Notes under the pieces: model-generated
Database searches by the model: none
Seen by the model: only the letters and a program-made list of their open reading frames with translations
What the model was told of the DNA's origin: nothing
Shown here: one piece after another, positions 16,735 to 25,861 of the stretch
How the letters are laid out: each line of letters starts with the position of its first letter
Numbering within the stretch: the first letter of the stretch is position 1
Source: Phenylobacterium koreense
GTDB taxonomy: Bacteria > Pseudomonadota > Alphaproteobacteria > Caulobacterales > Caulobacteraceae
Assembly (NCBI RefSeq): GCF_040545335.1
Contig: NZ_JBEPLU010000001.1
Location: 1,178,001 to 1,242,000 of the forward strand
DNA: 64,000 nt
Reading direction: 5' to 3'
Made by a program: the position numbers and the translations under genes

Positions 16735-16746
16735 AAACAATTGTTT
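16735..16746. promoter_or_regulatory. 12-bp operator-like palindrome upstream of the quinone oxidoreductase
   Basis: AAACAATTGTTT is a perfect palindrome 21-32 bp before the start of the minus-strand oxidoreductase, flanked by TTA and GCC. TetR/AcrR-family operators in alphaproteobacteria often look like this. No TetR gene is in the window. Confidence 0.5.
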
Positions 16747-16931
16747 GCCTTGGGTCCTCCCACGCCCCGCGGGCGGACGCAAGGGAAAGCGGGTCTTGGG
16801 GACGCGCTTGAGCCCCGTCCTCGCCTCCAGAGCCTAGCCCGACGGCGGAGGGAGAAGGTCTCCGCGTCGGCGGGACGGGGGGTTCATTCCGGCCTATAAA
16901 ACGTCTCGCCGAAGCCGAGAGAGGACCGCAC

Positions 16932-17315
16932 ATGCTCGCTAGGATCATCGCAGGGGTGCTGGCCGGAAGCCTGATCGCGGGGGCGGCGGAGGCCGCTTCG
17001 CCCAGGTTCGGCACGCGGGAGGGCGACCTAGGCTGCGCGGGCCTGCTGGCCGTGGCCTATGAAGGGGCCAAGGCGTCGGCCAAGCCGCAGGAGCAGGTGC
17101 TGTCGGCGACCATAGCGGCCTACGGGGTCTATATCGGGCGGCTGAGCGCGACCTCCGGCCCGATCACCCGGCAGGCGATGGGCCAGGTGGTCGACAAAAT
17201 GTCGAACGAGGAGCGGAACGCCTTCGGGCGGGCCTGCCTGGCGAGGGCCGGAGAGCTGCTCAAGGCTCCTTTCGCAGGCGCCCAACCCTCAGCACGACCC
17301 CGGCCGGGAACATGA
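16932..17315 (+). CDS. Small exported hypothetical protein
   Basis: 127 residues with a clear signal peptide (MLARIIAGVLAGSLIAGAAEA, cleavage near residue 21-22). The mature part is helical, with two cysteines (GCAGL and RACLARAG) that might form a disulfide and a proline-rich tail. GAGAGGA precedes the ATG. Its 3' end overlaps the convergent small gene at 17260-17520 by 56 bp. I do not recognise the family. Confidence 0.65.
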   Translation: MLARIIAGVLAGSLIAGAAEAASPRFGTREGDLGCAGLLAVAYEGAKASAKPQEQVLSATIAAYGVYIGRLSATSGPITRQAMGQVVDKMSNEERNAFGRACLARAGELLKAPFAGAQPSARPRPGT

Positions 17316-17520
17316 AGGCGCGCAGCCAGGCGTTGAATTCGCTCATCTCGGGCTGCAGGGTCGTCACGACGTCGCCGCCCAGGCAGATGACCACCGGATA
17401 GCCAAGGGCAAGGAGGGAACGGCCGCACTCGCGCGCGTGCTCGTCGTCCCGACAGAGCAGCGTACGGGTATCGAATGTCTCGCCCAGGTGGTTACGGCAA
17501 GAGAAGGTATATTCCGGCAT
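17260..17520 (-). CDS. Small hypothetical protein, possibly DUF6894-like
   Basis: 86 residues. The start MPEYTFSCRNHLGETFDT and the following CRDDEHARECGRSL stretch recall the MPxYxFHxRNG...D pattern of the small DUF6894 proteins found in alphaproteobacteria, but the match is weak. AGAGAAG lies upstream of the ATG at 17520. It overlaps the tail of the secreted protein gene. Either of the two overlapping frames could be wrong; base composition at the third codon position supports both only mildly. Confidence 0.4.
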   Translation of the reverse strand: MPEYTFSCRNHLGETFDTRTLLCRDDEHARECGRSLLALGYPVVICLGGDVVTTLQPEMSEFNAWLRAFMFPAGVVLRVGRLRKEP

Positions 17521-17723
17521 ACGGCTTCTCTGGAGGACCTGACCTATGAAAACACAGGCGCCGCGAGAGACAAGCTAGGTAATCACCTAATAGACCTGCG
17601 TAAAATGCGTACTCCAGAACAACCTGAAGAGCGACCGGACCAAGACTTGGACATGAGCGATATCATCGGGCCCCCAGCCGCCTTTCGACCCGCACGAGAG
17701 CCTGCCGCCGCGGTGAAGCGCCG

Positions 17724-18518
17724 ATGAGCGAGGCGACGATCACCGAGCGTCCGCCGATCAGCCCCAACGCCTTGATCCTGCTGGCCGGCTGGATCGCCTC
17801 CGGCGTCGCCCTGGCGCTGGCGCCCAGCGAGATGGTCGGGCGGATACTGACCTTCGTCTTCGTGATCCTGGGCTGGGTGCTGGCGGTCATGGCCCACGAG
17901 TTCGGCCACGCCTTCATCGCCCACAAGGCCGGGGACCATACGATCCGCGCCAAGGGTTACCTGACCCTCGACCCGCTGAAGTACGTGGATGTCGGGGTCT
18001 CGATCGTCATCCCGATCCTGGCGGTGGTGTTGGGCGGAATCGGCTTTCCGGGCGGGGCGGTCTATCTGCGCGAGGACCTGATGCGCAGCCGCGGCTGGCG
18101 GGCGCTGGCCTCCCTGGCCGGGCCGCTGGGGACCTTGTGCGTGCTGGTGCTGCTGACCGCGATCGCCTGGGGCGTCGCCCTTTCGGCGCTGGCTACGCCG
18201 GGCGCGGCCATGCTGGTGGAAGGCCTGGCCTTCCTGGCTTTCCTGCAGGCGACCGCCTTCGTGCTGAACCTGCTGCCCGTGCCGGGGCTGGACGGCTATG
18301 GCGTGATCCGGCCGTTCCTGCCGGACGGCGTGAGGCAGGCGATGCGGCCCATCGAGGGCCTGGCGATGATCGGGCTGTTCCTGGCGATCTTCTTCATCCC
18401 CGGCGCGTCAGCGGTGATCTTCGCTCCGGCCCTGGCGATCACCGACCTCGTCGGCCTGCCGCGGGGGGCGATCCAGGCGGGGTGGGACGCGTTCCGGTTC
18501 TGGGCGCAGCGGGGATAG
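17724..18518 (+). CDS. Site-2 protease family (M50) membrane metallopeptidase
   Basis: 264 residues with about six membrane helices. The zinc motif HEFGH (H58, E59, H62) lies in the second helix and the third ligand Asp in NLLPVPGLDGYGV in a later helix. Proteases of this group cleave membrane-bound substrates, such as anti-sigma factors, inside the bilayer; the substrate is unknown. No PDZ domain is seen, so it resembles the short Rip3/YwhC class. The start ATG at 17724 follows the AT-richer stretch 17520-17660, which may hold its promoter. Confidence 0.9.
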   Translation: MSEATITERPPISPNALILLAGWIASGVALALAPSEMVGRILTFVFVILGWVLAVMAHEFGHAFIAHKAGDHTIRAKGYLTLDPLKYVDVGVSIVIPILAVVLGGIGFPGGAVYLREDLMRSRGWRALASLAGPLGTLCVLVLLTAIAWGVALSALATPGAAMLVEGLAFLAFLQATAFVLNLLPVPGLDGYGVIRPFLPDGVRQAMRPIEGLAMIGLFLAIFFIPGASAVIFAPALAITDLVGLPRGAIQAGWDAFRFWAQRG

Positions 18519-18602
18519 CGGGGCGTCGCTTCGCGACCCGGCCGCGACGAAGAGGAGTCGCGGCCACGTGCGCGCCGCCGCCTGAGAACGGCGCGGCCTG
18601 AT

Positions 18603-18647
18603 TCATGGGCCCCGGTCTTCGGCCTGGGGCCGAAGCCGGGATGACAC
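18603..18647. repeat. Interspersed inverted-repeat element, right half only
   Basis: TTCATGGGCCCCGGTCTTCGG and the closing GAAGCCGGGATGACAC match the right arm of the elements at 45729 and 61510. CCCGGTCTTCGGCC pairs with GGCCGAAGCCGGG (one bulged T), so the half can fold alone. The left half is missing. Confidence 0.7.
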
Positions 18648-18668
18648 GCACGTTTTACCCATGTCGCC

Positions 18669-18872
18669 CTAAGCGCGGGAGGTCTCCGCGGGGCGGGGGG
18701 TCATCGGGCCGGAGAAGGTGCTGAGGCGCTTTTCGCCACGCCAGAGTTCAGCGCCATAGGCGTGGTCGTGGCGGGCGGCGCGCTCCATGGCGGCCACGTC
18801 GGAAGGACAGTTCCATTCCTCGACGTCCGCGAACTTGCCAGCCGAGTTGAGCAGGTAGAATCGATAGTCCAT
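18669..18872 (-). CDS. Small DUF6894-like hypothetical protein
   Basis: 67 residues from the ATG at 18872 (MDYRFYLLNSAGKFADVEEW). The layout of a short beta start, an acidic turn and a helical DVAAMERAARHDHAYG followed by ELWRGEKRL is like the short single-domain proteins (DUF6894 and similar) of the Caulobacteraceae. An in-frame TTG/ATG further upstream would add nine poorly supported residues. It is downstream of the PEP-CTERM gene, separated by two hairpins. Function unknown. Confidence 0.55.
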   Translation of the reverse strand: MDYRFYLLNSAGKFADVEEWNCPSDVAAMERAARHDHAYGAELWRGEKRLSTFSGPMTPRPAETSRA

Positions 18873-18927
18873 GGCTTCGCCCGTCCTTCTTGTTGGCATG
18901 GAGGACGAACCCCGCTGACGCGGAGGA

Positions 18928-19003
18928 GTTCCCGCCCGGCAAGGGCGACCGGGCGGGAACCTTCCCCCAGCCCCTCGAGCCGCATCGGGTCTGATGCGGC
19001 TCG
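18928..19003 (-). terminator. Two perfect hairpins after the PEP-CTERM gene
   Basis: GTTCCCGCCCGG/CCGGGCGGGAAC (18928-18939 with 18949-18960, 12-bp stem) and CGAGCCGCATC/GATGCGGCTCG (18976-18986 with 18993-19003, 11-bp stem) lie just past the stop of the minus-strand PEP-CTERM gene. There is no T-run, so they may act in rho-dependent ending or RNA stability. Confidence 0.5.
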
Positions 19004-19009
19004 GGACTC

Positions 19010-19792
19010 TTAGGCTGCCGCTACGCCCGCCATGCGGCGGCCGCGGCGCAACGCCGACCCCAGGCCGAAGAAGCCGAGCAGCATCATCGCCCAGGTCGAG
19101 GGTTCGGGAACGGCGTTGCCGATCGGCTCGCCGGCGATCGTCAGGCCGGCGTAGGCCATCCCGGAATCGTAATCTTCATCAAGGAAATTGGTGACGCCGA
19201 ACTTGACCTTGTAGTTGCCGGTGTCACCGATGTTGTAGACCGACTTGATCCAGCCGGTGTAGCCGCAGCCTGGTCCAAAGCAGGTGTTGCTGTGGCCGCC
19301 GAGGGCGGACCATTCAGGCGCGCCGCCGACGATCGGAGTCGTGGCCGGCGTCAGGGTGGCGCTGTTGGCCGGCAAGCCGAAACCCGGGCTGGTGTTGCCC
19401 GATGGCGTCGTTCGCGCGGTGAACAGGTATGCGACGTGCGAACCAGCCGCGGTCAACAGCTCGGCAAAGCCGTATTCGGTGAACTGGGAACCGTCGGACG
19501 TGACGTAGTTGAAGTAGAAGGCGAGCGGATCGCCGGCCTGGGCGCCGAAGACATCGCTGATGAATTCGGAACCGTTGGTCCCGCCCACGCCAGCAATCTG
19601 GCCGACCCCATCGACGCCGTTGACGGTGGAGACGTAACCGTAGTTCGGCCCGCCTTCCGGCGGCGCGGTGACATCGCCGTTAGGCCCCAAAGTCCCGCAG
19701 TTGCCGACGCAGGTGCTGGCCGACGCCGCAGAGGCGCCGAACAGAGCGGCCGCGGCGACAGCCGAGCTCAACAACAGGTTTCTCACTCTCAT
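19010..19792 (-). CDS. PEP-CTERM sorting-domain protein
   Basis: 260 residues. It has an N-terminal signal peptide (cleaved near SAASAS), a beta-rich middle with four Cys and an extracellular character (low charge, many Gly, Asn and Thr), and the C-terminal sorting signal [19 protein letters not shown] followed by RRGRR. The PEP motif, hydrophobic helix and basic tail are read by exosortase/archaeosortase-like proteases, which process exopolysaccharide-associated proteins. No exosortase gene is in the window. The start ATG at 19792 is the natural one. Related proteins in this order often have WAMMxxGF tails, as here. Confidence 0.9.
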   Translation of the reverse strand: MRVRNLLLSSAVAAAALFGASAASASTCVGNCGTLGPNGDVTAPPEGGPNYGYVSTVNGVDGVGQIAGVGGTNGSEFISDVFGAQAGDPLAFYFNYVTSDGSQFTEYGFAELLTAAGSHVAYLFTARTTPSGNTSPGFGLPANSATLTPATTPIVGGAPEWSALGGHSNTCFGPGCGYTGWIKSVYNIGDTGNYKVKFGVTNFLDEDYDSGMAYAGLTIAGEPIGNAVPEPSTWAMMLLGFFGLGSALRRGRRMAGVAAA

Positions 19793-20177
19793 CGTGGAAG
19801 CTCCCGCCCACGCGCGCCCCGAGCGGCGCGCGTCCTGGCCGCGGAATTTGGATACCTGTGTTATTTGAAGTCAACAGTTGTTTACCATTTACCGGCGCGG
19901 GCACGGATCATTCGCGTAAACGGCGAGAAACGCCGGGCCGACGAGAAGCAACACGATCTCGACGAGAGCGTCCGGCGACGCCCGACATCTCGGCTACAGC
20001 TACGCTTGAAGGCCTATTCCGGGGTTCACATCCCGCCCCATCCGGCTGCGTTGTTTGAATCGCTGCGCCGACTACAGCTCAGCTTTGGCGTTAAGCTTGA
20101 CGGTATAAGGGGCGGGCCGTCGCTCCCCCTCAACGTTTGCTTAACCTCGCCGACGTCCTGTACGACTGCCGGAACAG
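19793..20177. other. 385-bp gap between PEP-CTERM gene and ruvC
   Basis: Divergent promoter region for the PEP-CTERM protein and the ruvCAB operon. Base composition is more AT-rich near 19850-19920 and 20080-20160. I see a GAATC (CcrM-type GANTC) at 20057-20061 and two TTAA-containing stretches but no clear promoter box, RNA gene or repeat. Confidence 0.6.
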
Positions 20178-20702
20178 ATGACGAACGCGCCGATTCCCAT
20201 GCTTGCCCCCCTGACCATCCTCGGCCTCGACCCTGGCCTGCGCCGCACGGGCTGGGGCGTAATCACCGTCGAGGGCGCGCGGCTGAGCCACGTGGCGCAC
20301 GGAGTGATCGCGCCGAAGGACAGCCTGCCGTTCTCCGAGCGGCTGCTGGCGCTGTTCGAGGCGATCAGCGAGGTGGTCGAGCGGCACCGGCCGCACGAGG
20401 CGGCCGTGGAAGAGACCTTCATGAACAACAACGCCGCCTCGGCCCTGAAGCTGGGCCATGCGCGGGCCATGGCGATGATCGTGCCGGCGCGGGCCGGGCT
20501 GCCGGTGGCCGAGTATGCGGCGACCGTCGTCAAGAAGTCGGTGGTCGGGACCGGGGGCGCGGACAAGGACCAGGTCGGCTTCATGATCCGCCGCCTGCTG
20601 CCGACGGCCGGAGAGACCACCGCCGACGCCGCCGACGCCCTGGCGGTGGCCATCGCCCACGCCCACCACCGCAAGGTCCGCCGCCTGGGAGCGGCCGCAT
20701 GA
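20178..20702 (+). CDS. ruvC: Holliday junction resolvase RuvC
   Basis: 174 residues. RuvC cuts four-way DNA junctions in recombination repair as a dimer that works with RuvAB. The four acid residues of the RNase H-like fold are visible: Asp in [13 protein letters not shown], Glu in [10 protein letters not shown], and the Asp pair of [17 protein letters not shown]. First gene of ruvCAB; its TGA overlaps the ruvA ATG by 3 bp. A second ATG at 20199 is possible, since the family usually begins with a short leader before TILGLDPG. Confidence 0.95.
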   Translation: MTNAPIPMLAPLTILGLDPGLRRTGWGVITVEGARLSHVAHGVIAPKDSLPFSERLLALFEAISEVVERHRPHEAAVEETFMNNNAASALKLGHARAMAMIVPARAGLPVAEYAATVVKKSVVGTGGADKDQVGFMIRRLLPTAGETTADAADALAVAIAHAHHRKVRRLGAAA

Positions 20703-21304
20703 TCGGGCGGCTGCGCGGGCTGGTCGCCGAGATCGGCGAGGAAGAGGCCCTGATCGACGTGGCCGGGGTCGGCTATGTGGTCCGCTGCGGATCGCGCACA
20801 CTGGGCCACCTGCCGGCGCTGGGCGAGGAGACGGTGCTGCACGTGGAGAGCATCTGGTCCGAGGCCCAGGGGCTGAAGCTCTACGGATTTCTCGGCCGCG
20901 ACGAGCGGCGGGCCTTCGTGGTCATGCTGGCGATCCAGGGCGTGGGGCCGAAGGCGGCCCTGGCGGTGCTGGACGTGCTGTCGCCGGCGGAGCTCGTCGG
21001 CGCGGTGGCGCGCGAGGACAAGGCCGCGCTCGGCCGGGCCAACGGGGTCGGCCCCAAGCTCGCCCTGCGGCTGATCACCGAGCTGAAGGACAAGCAGCTC
21101 ACCGACGGTCCGGTGGCCGCGTTCCACGCGCCCGCCGCGCCGCCCGCCCCCAGCAACGTCGGCGAGGCGGTCGCCGCCCTGCTCGGCCTGGGCGTCGCCG
21201 AAATCAACGCCCGCCGAGTGGTCGAACAGGCCGCCCTGCGGCTGGGCGACGACGCGACGATCCCGGCGCTGATCAAGGCCGGCCTGCAGGAGCTGGGACG
21301 GTGA
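20699..21304 (+). CDS. ruvA: Holliday junction branch migration protein RuvA
   Basis: 201 residues. [28 protein letters not shown] is the standard OB-fold start, followed by tandem helix-hairpin-helix motifs ([17 protein letters not shown] and [17 protein letters not shown]) and the C-terminal domain that binds RuvB. It forms tetramers on the junction. Its ATG overlaps ruvC and its stop overlaps the ruvB GTG, so the three genes are translationally coupled. Confidence 0.96.
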   Translation: MIGRLRGLVAEIGEEEALIDVAGVGYVVRCGSRTLGHLPALGEETVLHVESIWSEAQGLKLYGFLGRDERRAFVVMLAIQGVGPKAALAVLDVLSPAELVGAVAREDKAALGRANGVGPKLALRLITELKDKQLTDGPVAAFHAPAAPPAPSNVGEAVAALLGLGVAEINARRVVEQAALRLGDDATIPALIKAGLQELGR

Positions 21305-22332
21305 CCCGCATCGTCTCCGGCGAGGCCCAGCCGTTCGAGGGGCACGACAAGGCGCTGCGGCCGCAGACTCTGGCCGAGTTCGTCGGCCAGGAGCAGGCCA
21401 AGGGGAACCTGAAGGTCTTCATCGAGGCGGCAAAGTCGCGCGGCGAGGCGCTGGACCACGTGCTGCTGTTCGGGCCGCCGGGCCTGGGCAAGACCACCCT
21501 GGCGCAGATCGTGGCGCGCGAACTGGGGGTGAACTTCCGGGCGACCTCGGGACCGGTGCTGGCCAAGGCCGGGGACCTGGCGGCGATCCTGACCAACCTG
21601 GAGCCACGGGACGTCCTGTTCATCGACGAGATCCACCGGCTGGCGGCGAACGTCGAGGAGATCCTCTATCCGGCCATGGAGGACCACGTCCTCGACCTGG
21701 TGATCGGCGAAGGGCCTTCGGCAAGATCGATCCGCATCGACCTGGCGCCCTTCACCCTGGTGGCGGCGACGACGCGGGCGGGCCTGCTGGCCACGCCCCT
21801 GCGCGACCGGTTCGGCATTCCGCTGCGGCTGGAGTTCTACACCCACGCCGAGCTCGGCAAGGTGCTGAGCGGGGCTGCGGCCAAGATGGGGCTCGCCCTG
21901 GGAGCCGACGGCGCGGCGGAGATCGCCGCCCGCTCGCGCGGGACGCCCCGGGTGGCCGGGCGGCTGCTGCGCCGGGTGCGCGACTTCGCCGACGCCGATG
22001 GGGTGGAGATCATCGACGCCAAGGCCGCAGCCCGGGCGCTGGCGCGGCTGGACGTCGACCAGGCCGGGCTGGATTCCCTAGACCGCCGCTACCTGCAGGC
22101 GATGATCGAGAACTACGGCGGCGGGCCGGTGGGGGTGGAGACCATCGCCTACGCCATCGCCGAGGCCAGGGACGCGGTCGAGGACGTGATCGAGCCGTTC
22201 CTGATGCAACAGGGCTTCATCCAGCGCACGCCGCGGGGGCGGATCGCCTGCGCCAAGGCCTATGCGCACCTGGGCCTGACCCCGCCGCCGCAGCCGACGC
22301 CCGGCGGCCAGCCGACGCTGTTCGACGAGTAG
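21301..22332 (+). CDS. ruvB: Holliday junction branch migration helicase RuvB
   Basis: 343 residues, GTG start overlapping the ruvA stop. AAA+ ATPase with Walker [13 protein letters not shown] (about 58-67), Walker B FIDEIHR, and the arginine finger region [12 protein letters not shown], followed by the winged-helix domain. Forms hexameric rings that pump DNA through RuvA-bound junctions. Ends 2 bp before the end of the convergent LysR gene, with no visible terminator between them. Confidence 0.97.
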   Translation: MTRIVSGEAQPFEGHDKALRPQTLAEFVGQEQAKGNLKVFIEAAKSRGEALDHVLLFGPPGLGKTTLAQIVARELGVNFRATSGPVLAKAGDLAAILTNLEPRDVLFIDEIHRLAANVEEILYPAMEDHVLDLVIGEGPSARSIRIDLAPFTLVAATTRAGLLATPLRDRFGIPLRLEFYTHAELGKVLSGAAAKMGLALGADGAAEIAARSRGTPRVAGRLLRRVRDFADADGVEIIDAKAAARALARLDVDQAGLDSLDRRYLQAMIENYGGGPVGVETIAYAIAEARDAVEDVIEPFLMQQGFIQRTPRGRIACAKAYAHLGLTPPPQPTPGGQPTLFDE

Positions 22333-22333
22333 C

Positions 22334-23230
22334 TCAGGGCTGAGCCACGGCCAGGAAGCGGGCCAGGGTCGGGGTCGTGTCGGCGGCGCGCCAGACGACG
22401 CCGCTTTCGAGATAGGGCCCCTCGCCCGGCAGGCGCATGTAGCGGACGCCGGTGCGGGCGAGATTGCGCAAGGAGGCCGGGACCAGCGCCACGCCGAGGC
22501 CGGCCGAGACCAGGCTGATGATGGTCTGCATCTGGATCGCCTCCTGGACGATCCGCGCCCCGCCGCTGATGGCGGTGAGGGTCGACACCACCAGGTCGTA
22601 AAAGGCCGGCGCAGAGCGGCGCGGGAAGATGATGACCGGCGCGCCGTCCAGCGCCTCGGGCGCGAGGCGGTCGCCGGAATGGGCCAGGCGTCCCTCCTCG
22701 ATCCAGCTTTCGGGCACGGCGGCGATCAGGGGCTCGACCAGCAGGCGGCGGTAGGCGAGTTCCTGCGGCAGGGCGGCGTCGGCCGGCGGGATGACGATGC
22801 CGGCATGGCCGCGGCCGTCCAGCAGGGTGGCGATCTGAACGTCGCTGGTCGCCTCGGTCAGGGCGATCTCGACCTCGGGATAGAGGGCCGAATAGCGGCG
22901 GACCAGGGTCGGCAGGATGCTGTAGTCGGCGGTGCTGACGAAGGAGAGTTCCAGCGCCCCGGCCTCGCCGTCGCGGAGCTGGCGGGCGATCTCCGGCAGG
23001 CGGCCCAGGCCGTCCAGGGCCGCGCGGACGTGGACCAGCCACTGGGCGCCGAATGGGGTCAGGGCGACGCTGCGCCGTGTACGGACGAAGAGGGGGGCGC
23101 CGAGTTCGCGCTCCAGCGCCATGATCGACTGGCTGAGCGGCGGCTGGGTCATGCCGAGCTGCTGCGCCGCCCGCCCGAAGTGCAGGGTGTCGGCCACCGC
23201 CTGGAAGTGCCGGAGCTGGCGGGTATCCAT
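22334..23230 (-). CDS. LysR-family regulator divergent from ilvD
   Basis: 298 residues. An N-terminal winged helix-turn-helix, MDTRQLRHFQAVADTLHFGRAAQQLGMTQPPLSQ, is followed by a two-lobed periplasmic-binding-like effector domain from about residue 90. The gene is divergent from ilvD across a 100-bp AT-rich gap; LysR regulators commonly control the gene they face. The effector might be a branched-chain precursor (inference). Its end is 2 bp from the ruvB stop. Confidence 0.9.
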   Translation of the reverse strand: MDTRQLRHFQAVADTLHFGRAAQQLGMTQPPLSQSIMALERELGAPLFVRTRRSVALTPFGAQWLVHVRAALDGLGRLPEIARQLRDGEAGALELSFVSTADYSILPTLVRRYSALYPEVEIALTEATSDVQIATLLDGRGHAGIVIPPADAALPQELAYRRLLVEPLIAAVPESWIEEGRLAHSGDRLAPEALDGAPVIIFPRRSAPAFYDLVVSTLTAISGGARIVQEAIQMQTIISLVSAGLGVALVPASLRNLARTGVRYMRLPGEGPYLESGVVWRAADTTPTLARFLAVAQP

Positions 23231-23330
23231 GACTTATATCCCGAGCGACTTAATCAGCACGCCCTAATATATTTCACCATGAGCCGGCGATTGGCTATCT
23301 GGTTGGCGAGATTTGCCTGAGGGTTCCGCC
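23231..23330. promoter_or_regulatory. LysR-ilvD divergent promoter region
   Basis: The 100-bp gap is AT-rich near TTATATC (23233-) and CTAATATATT (23263-); these roughly mirror each other around GCGACTTAATCAGC, a spread dyad like a LysR recognition site. No T-N11-A box can be fixed with certainty. Confidence 0.45.
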
Positions 23331-25178
23331 ATGCCGACCTATCGTTCCCGCACCACCACCCATGGCCGCAACATGGCCGGCGCGCGCGGCCTGTGGCGCG
23401 CCACCGGCATGAAGGACAGCGACTTCGGCAAGCCGATCATCGCGGTGGTCAACTCGTTCACCCAGTTCGTGCCGGGCCACGTCCACCTGAAGGACCTGGG
23501 CCAACTGGTGGCGCGCGAGATCGAACGGGCCGGCGGCGTGGCCAAGGAATTCAACACCATCGCGGTGGACGACGGCATCGCCATGGGCCACGACGGCATG
23601 CTCTACAGCCTGCCCTCGCGCGAACTGATCGCCGACAGCGTCGAGTACATGGTCAACGCCCATTGCGCCGACGCGATGGTCTGCATCTCCAACTGCGACA
23701 AGATCACGCCCGGCATGCTGATGGCCTCGCTGCGGGTCAACATCCCGACGGTGTTCGTCTCCGGCGGGCCGATGGAAGCCGGCAAGGTGGTCCTGAAGGG
23801 CAAGGAAGTGGCGCTGGACCTGGTCGACGCCATGGTCGCGGCCGCCGACGACAAGATCAGCGACGAGGAGGTCGCGGCCATCGAACGCTCGGCCTGCCCG
23901 ACCTGCGGCTCCTGCTCGGGGATGTTCACAGCCAATTCGATGAACTGCCTGACCGAGGCCCTGGGCCTGTCGCTGCCGGGCAACGGCTCGGTGCTGGCCA
24001 CCCACGCCGACCGCGAGCGGCTGTTCCTGGAGGCCGGCCGGCTGATCGTGGACCTGGCCCAGAAGTACTACGAACAGGACGACGCCTCGGTGCTGCCGCG
24101 CTCGGTCGCCTCGTTCGAGGCCTTCGAGAACGCCATGAGCCTGGACATCGCCATGGGCGGCTCGACCAACACCGTGCTGCACCTGCTGGCCGCGGCCCAC
24201 GAGGCGGGCGTCGACTTCACCATGGCCGACATCGACCGGCTGTCGCGCAAGGTGCCGTGCCTGTGCAAGGTCGCCCCGGCCAAGGCCGACGTGCACATGG
24301 AAGACGTCCACCGGGCCGGCGGCATCATGGCGATCCTCGGCCAGCTCGACCGGGCCGAACTGCTGCACACCGGCCTGCCCACCGTCCACAGCAAGACCCT
24401 GGGCGAGGCCTTGGAGCGCTGGGACATCAGCCGGACCAACAGCGAGACGGCGCAGACCTTCTTCAAGGCCGCGCCGGGCGGGGTTCCAAGCCAGATGGCG
24501 TTCAGCCAGGACCGCCGCTGGAAGGAGCTGGACCTCGACCGGCAGGGCGGCGTCATCCGCGAGGCCAAGCACGCCTTCTCGCAGGACGGCGGGCTGGCGG
24601 TGCTGGCGGGCAACCTGGCCGACGACGGCTGCATCGTGAAGACCGCGGGGGTCGACGAAGAGCTGCTGACCTTCGAGGGAACGGCGCGGGTGTTCGAGAG
24701 CCAGGACGCGGCGGTCAGCGCCATCCTGACCGGCAAGATCGTGGCCGGCGACGCGGTCATCATCCGCTACGAAGGCCCAAAGGGCGGGCCGGGCATGCAG
24801 GAGATGCTGTACCCGACCAGCTACCTGAAATCGAAAGGGCTTGGCAAAGCCTGCGCCCTGATCACCGACGGCCGCTTCTCCGGCGGGACCTCGGGCCTGT
24901 CGATCGGCCACGTCTCCCCCGAGGCGGCCGAGGGCGGCGCCATCGGCCTGGTGGAGGACGGCGACCGGATCGTCATCGACATCCCCAAGCGCGTGATCAA
25001 GCTGGACGTGCCGGACGCGGTGCTGGCGCAGCGCCGCGCGGCCATGGAGGCCAAGGGCGCCGCCGCCTGGAAGCCGGCCAGCCGGCAGCGGACGGTCTCC
25101 CCCGCCCTGCGCGCCTATGCGGCCCTGACCACCAACGCGGCCCGCGGCGCAGTGCGCGATGTCGGGCAGGTGGAGTAG
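23331..25178 (+). CDS. ilvD: Dihydroxy-acid dehydratase
   Basis: 615 residues, as in E. coli IlvD. It dehydrates 2,3-dihydroxy-isovalerate and -methylvalerate in valine/isoleucine synthesis. Iron-sulfur cysteines lie in [12 protein letters not shown] and [12 protein letters not shown]; the metal-binding Lys/Asp motifs such as [11 protein letters not shown] and the tail [21 protein letters not shown] are intact. I chose ATG 23331 ([14 protein letters not shown]), the family N-terminus, rather than an in-frame TTG 18 bases upstream. Expected to be controlled by the divergent LysR protein. Confidence 0.97.
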   Translation: MPTYRSRTTTHGRNMAGARGLWRATGMKDSDFGKPIIAVVNSFTQFVPGHVHLKDLGQLVAREIERAGGVAKEFNTIAVDDGIAMGHDGMLYSLPSRELIADSVEYMVNAHCADAMVCISNCDKITPGMLMASLRVNIPTVFVSGGPMEAGKVVLKGKEVALDLVDAMVAAADDKISDEEVAAIERSACPTCGSCSGMFTANSMNCLTEALGLSLPGNGSVLATHADRERLFLEAGRLIVDLAQKYYEQDDASVLPRSVASFEAFENAMSLDIAMGGSTNTVLHLLAAAHEAGVDFTMADIDRLSRKVPCLCKVAPAKADVHMEDVHRAGGIMAILGQLDRAELLHTGLPTVHSKTLGEALERWDISRTNSETAQTFFKAAPGGVPSQMAFSQDRRWKELDLDRQGGVIREAKHAFSQDGGLAVLAGNLADDGCIVKTAGVDEELLTFEGTARVFESQDAAVSAILTGKIVAGDAVIIRYEGPKGGPGMQEMLYPTSYLKSKGLGKACALITDGRFSGGTSGLSIGHVSPEAAEGGAIGLVEDGDRIVIDIPKRVIKLDVPDAVLAQRRAAMEAKGAAAWKPASRQRTVSPALRAYAALTTNAARGAVRDVGQVE

Positions 25179-25289
25179 GGGCTCGCGCCCTTCCCCTTGC
25201 GGGAGAAGGGCAACGAGATCCTCCCCCGACGGGGAGGGAGAAGGTGGGCGGCTGTTCAAGATGCGCCTGCGCCCGTAATGCTTGCGGGC

Positions 25290-25733
25290 ATGCAGACCCC
25301 GATCCCCACCGCCGGCGTCATCGACGGGCGCGAGCATGTGTTGCCGGTGCGCGTCTACTACGAGGACACCGACTTCACCGGCGTCGTCTATCACGCCAAC
25401 TACGTCCGCTATTTCGAGCGTGGGCGTTCGGACTTCCTGCGGGTGGCGGGCGTCCATCACGCCGACCTGCTGGACCGGGATGACCCGGCGGCCTTCGCCA
25501 TCGTCCGCATGGAGCTGGAGTTCAAGCGGGCGGCGCGGATCGACGACGCCCTGGCGGTGCGGACCACCTATGACGCCGCCAAGGGGCCGCGGCTGTTCAT
25601 CAGCCAGCGAATCACCCGTGACGAGGAGCTGGTCTGCGCGGCCAAGGTGGAAGCCGCCTGCATCGACCTGCAGGGCCGGCCGCGCAAACCGCCGGCGGGC
25701 ATGCTGGAAACCCTCCGCCCCTTGTTTGCTTAA
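25290..25733 (+). CDS. ybgC: YbgC-type acyl-CoA thioesterase, first gene of the Tol-Pal operon
   Basis: 147 residues. Hotdog fold with the 4HBT motif DTDFTGVVYHANYVRYFERGR, where the Asp is catalytic. YbgC proteins hydrolyse acyl-CoA or acyl-ACP thioesters and form the first gene of tol-pal operons; the link to envelope function is known but not understood. Starts at 25278 or 25290 are both possible; I prefer the second because it leaves a normal-length N-terminus. It lies 128 bp before tolQ. It is downstream of a degenerate hairpin-rich stretch at 25180-25250. Confidence 0.9.
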   Translation: MQTPIPTAGVIDGREHVLPVRVYYEDTDFTGVVYHANYVRYFERGRSDFLRVAGVHHADLLDRDDPAAFAIVRMELEFKRAARIDDALAVRTTYDAAKGPRLFISQRITRDEELVCAAKVEAACIDLQGRPRKPPAGMLETLRPLFA

Positions 25734-25861
25734 GGTTTCCGTAAAGGCGCCTTCACTATTTCGGCGTTAGAAGCCGGTTAACCAGACCGCACGGCCTTAA
25801 GTTCGCCACCGGGCGCGGCTTGAAAGTCGTGCGCCGCCACCAAACGGAGTCCCAGGAGAGC

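Noticed and set aside
17605..17727. Possible 40-residue frame ending at the site-2 protease start
   Set aside because: No ribosome site, low-complexity acidic sequence, and the longer form overlaps the gene on the other strand; probably not coding.
23295..25460. Long minus-strand frame opposite ilvD
   Set aside because: Antisense shadow; ilvD has all motifs on the other strand.
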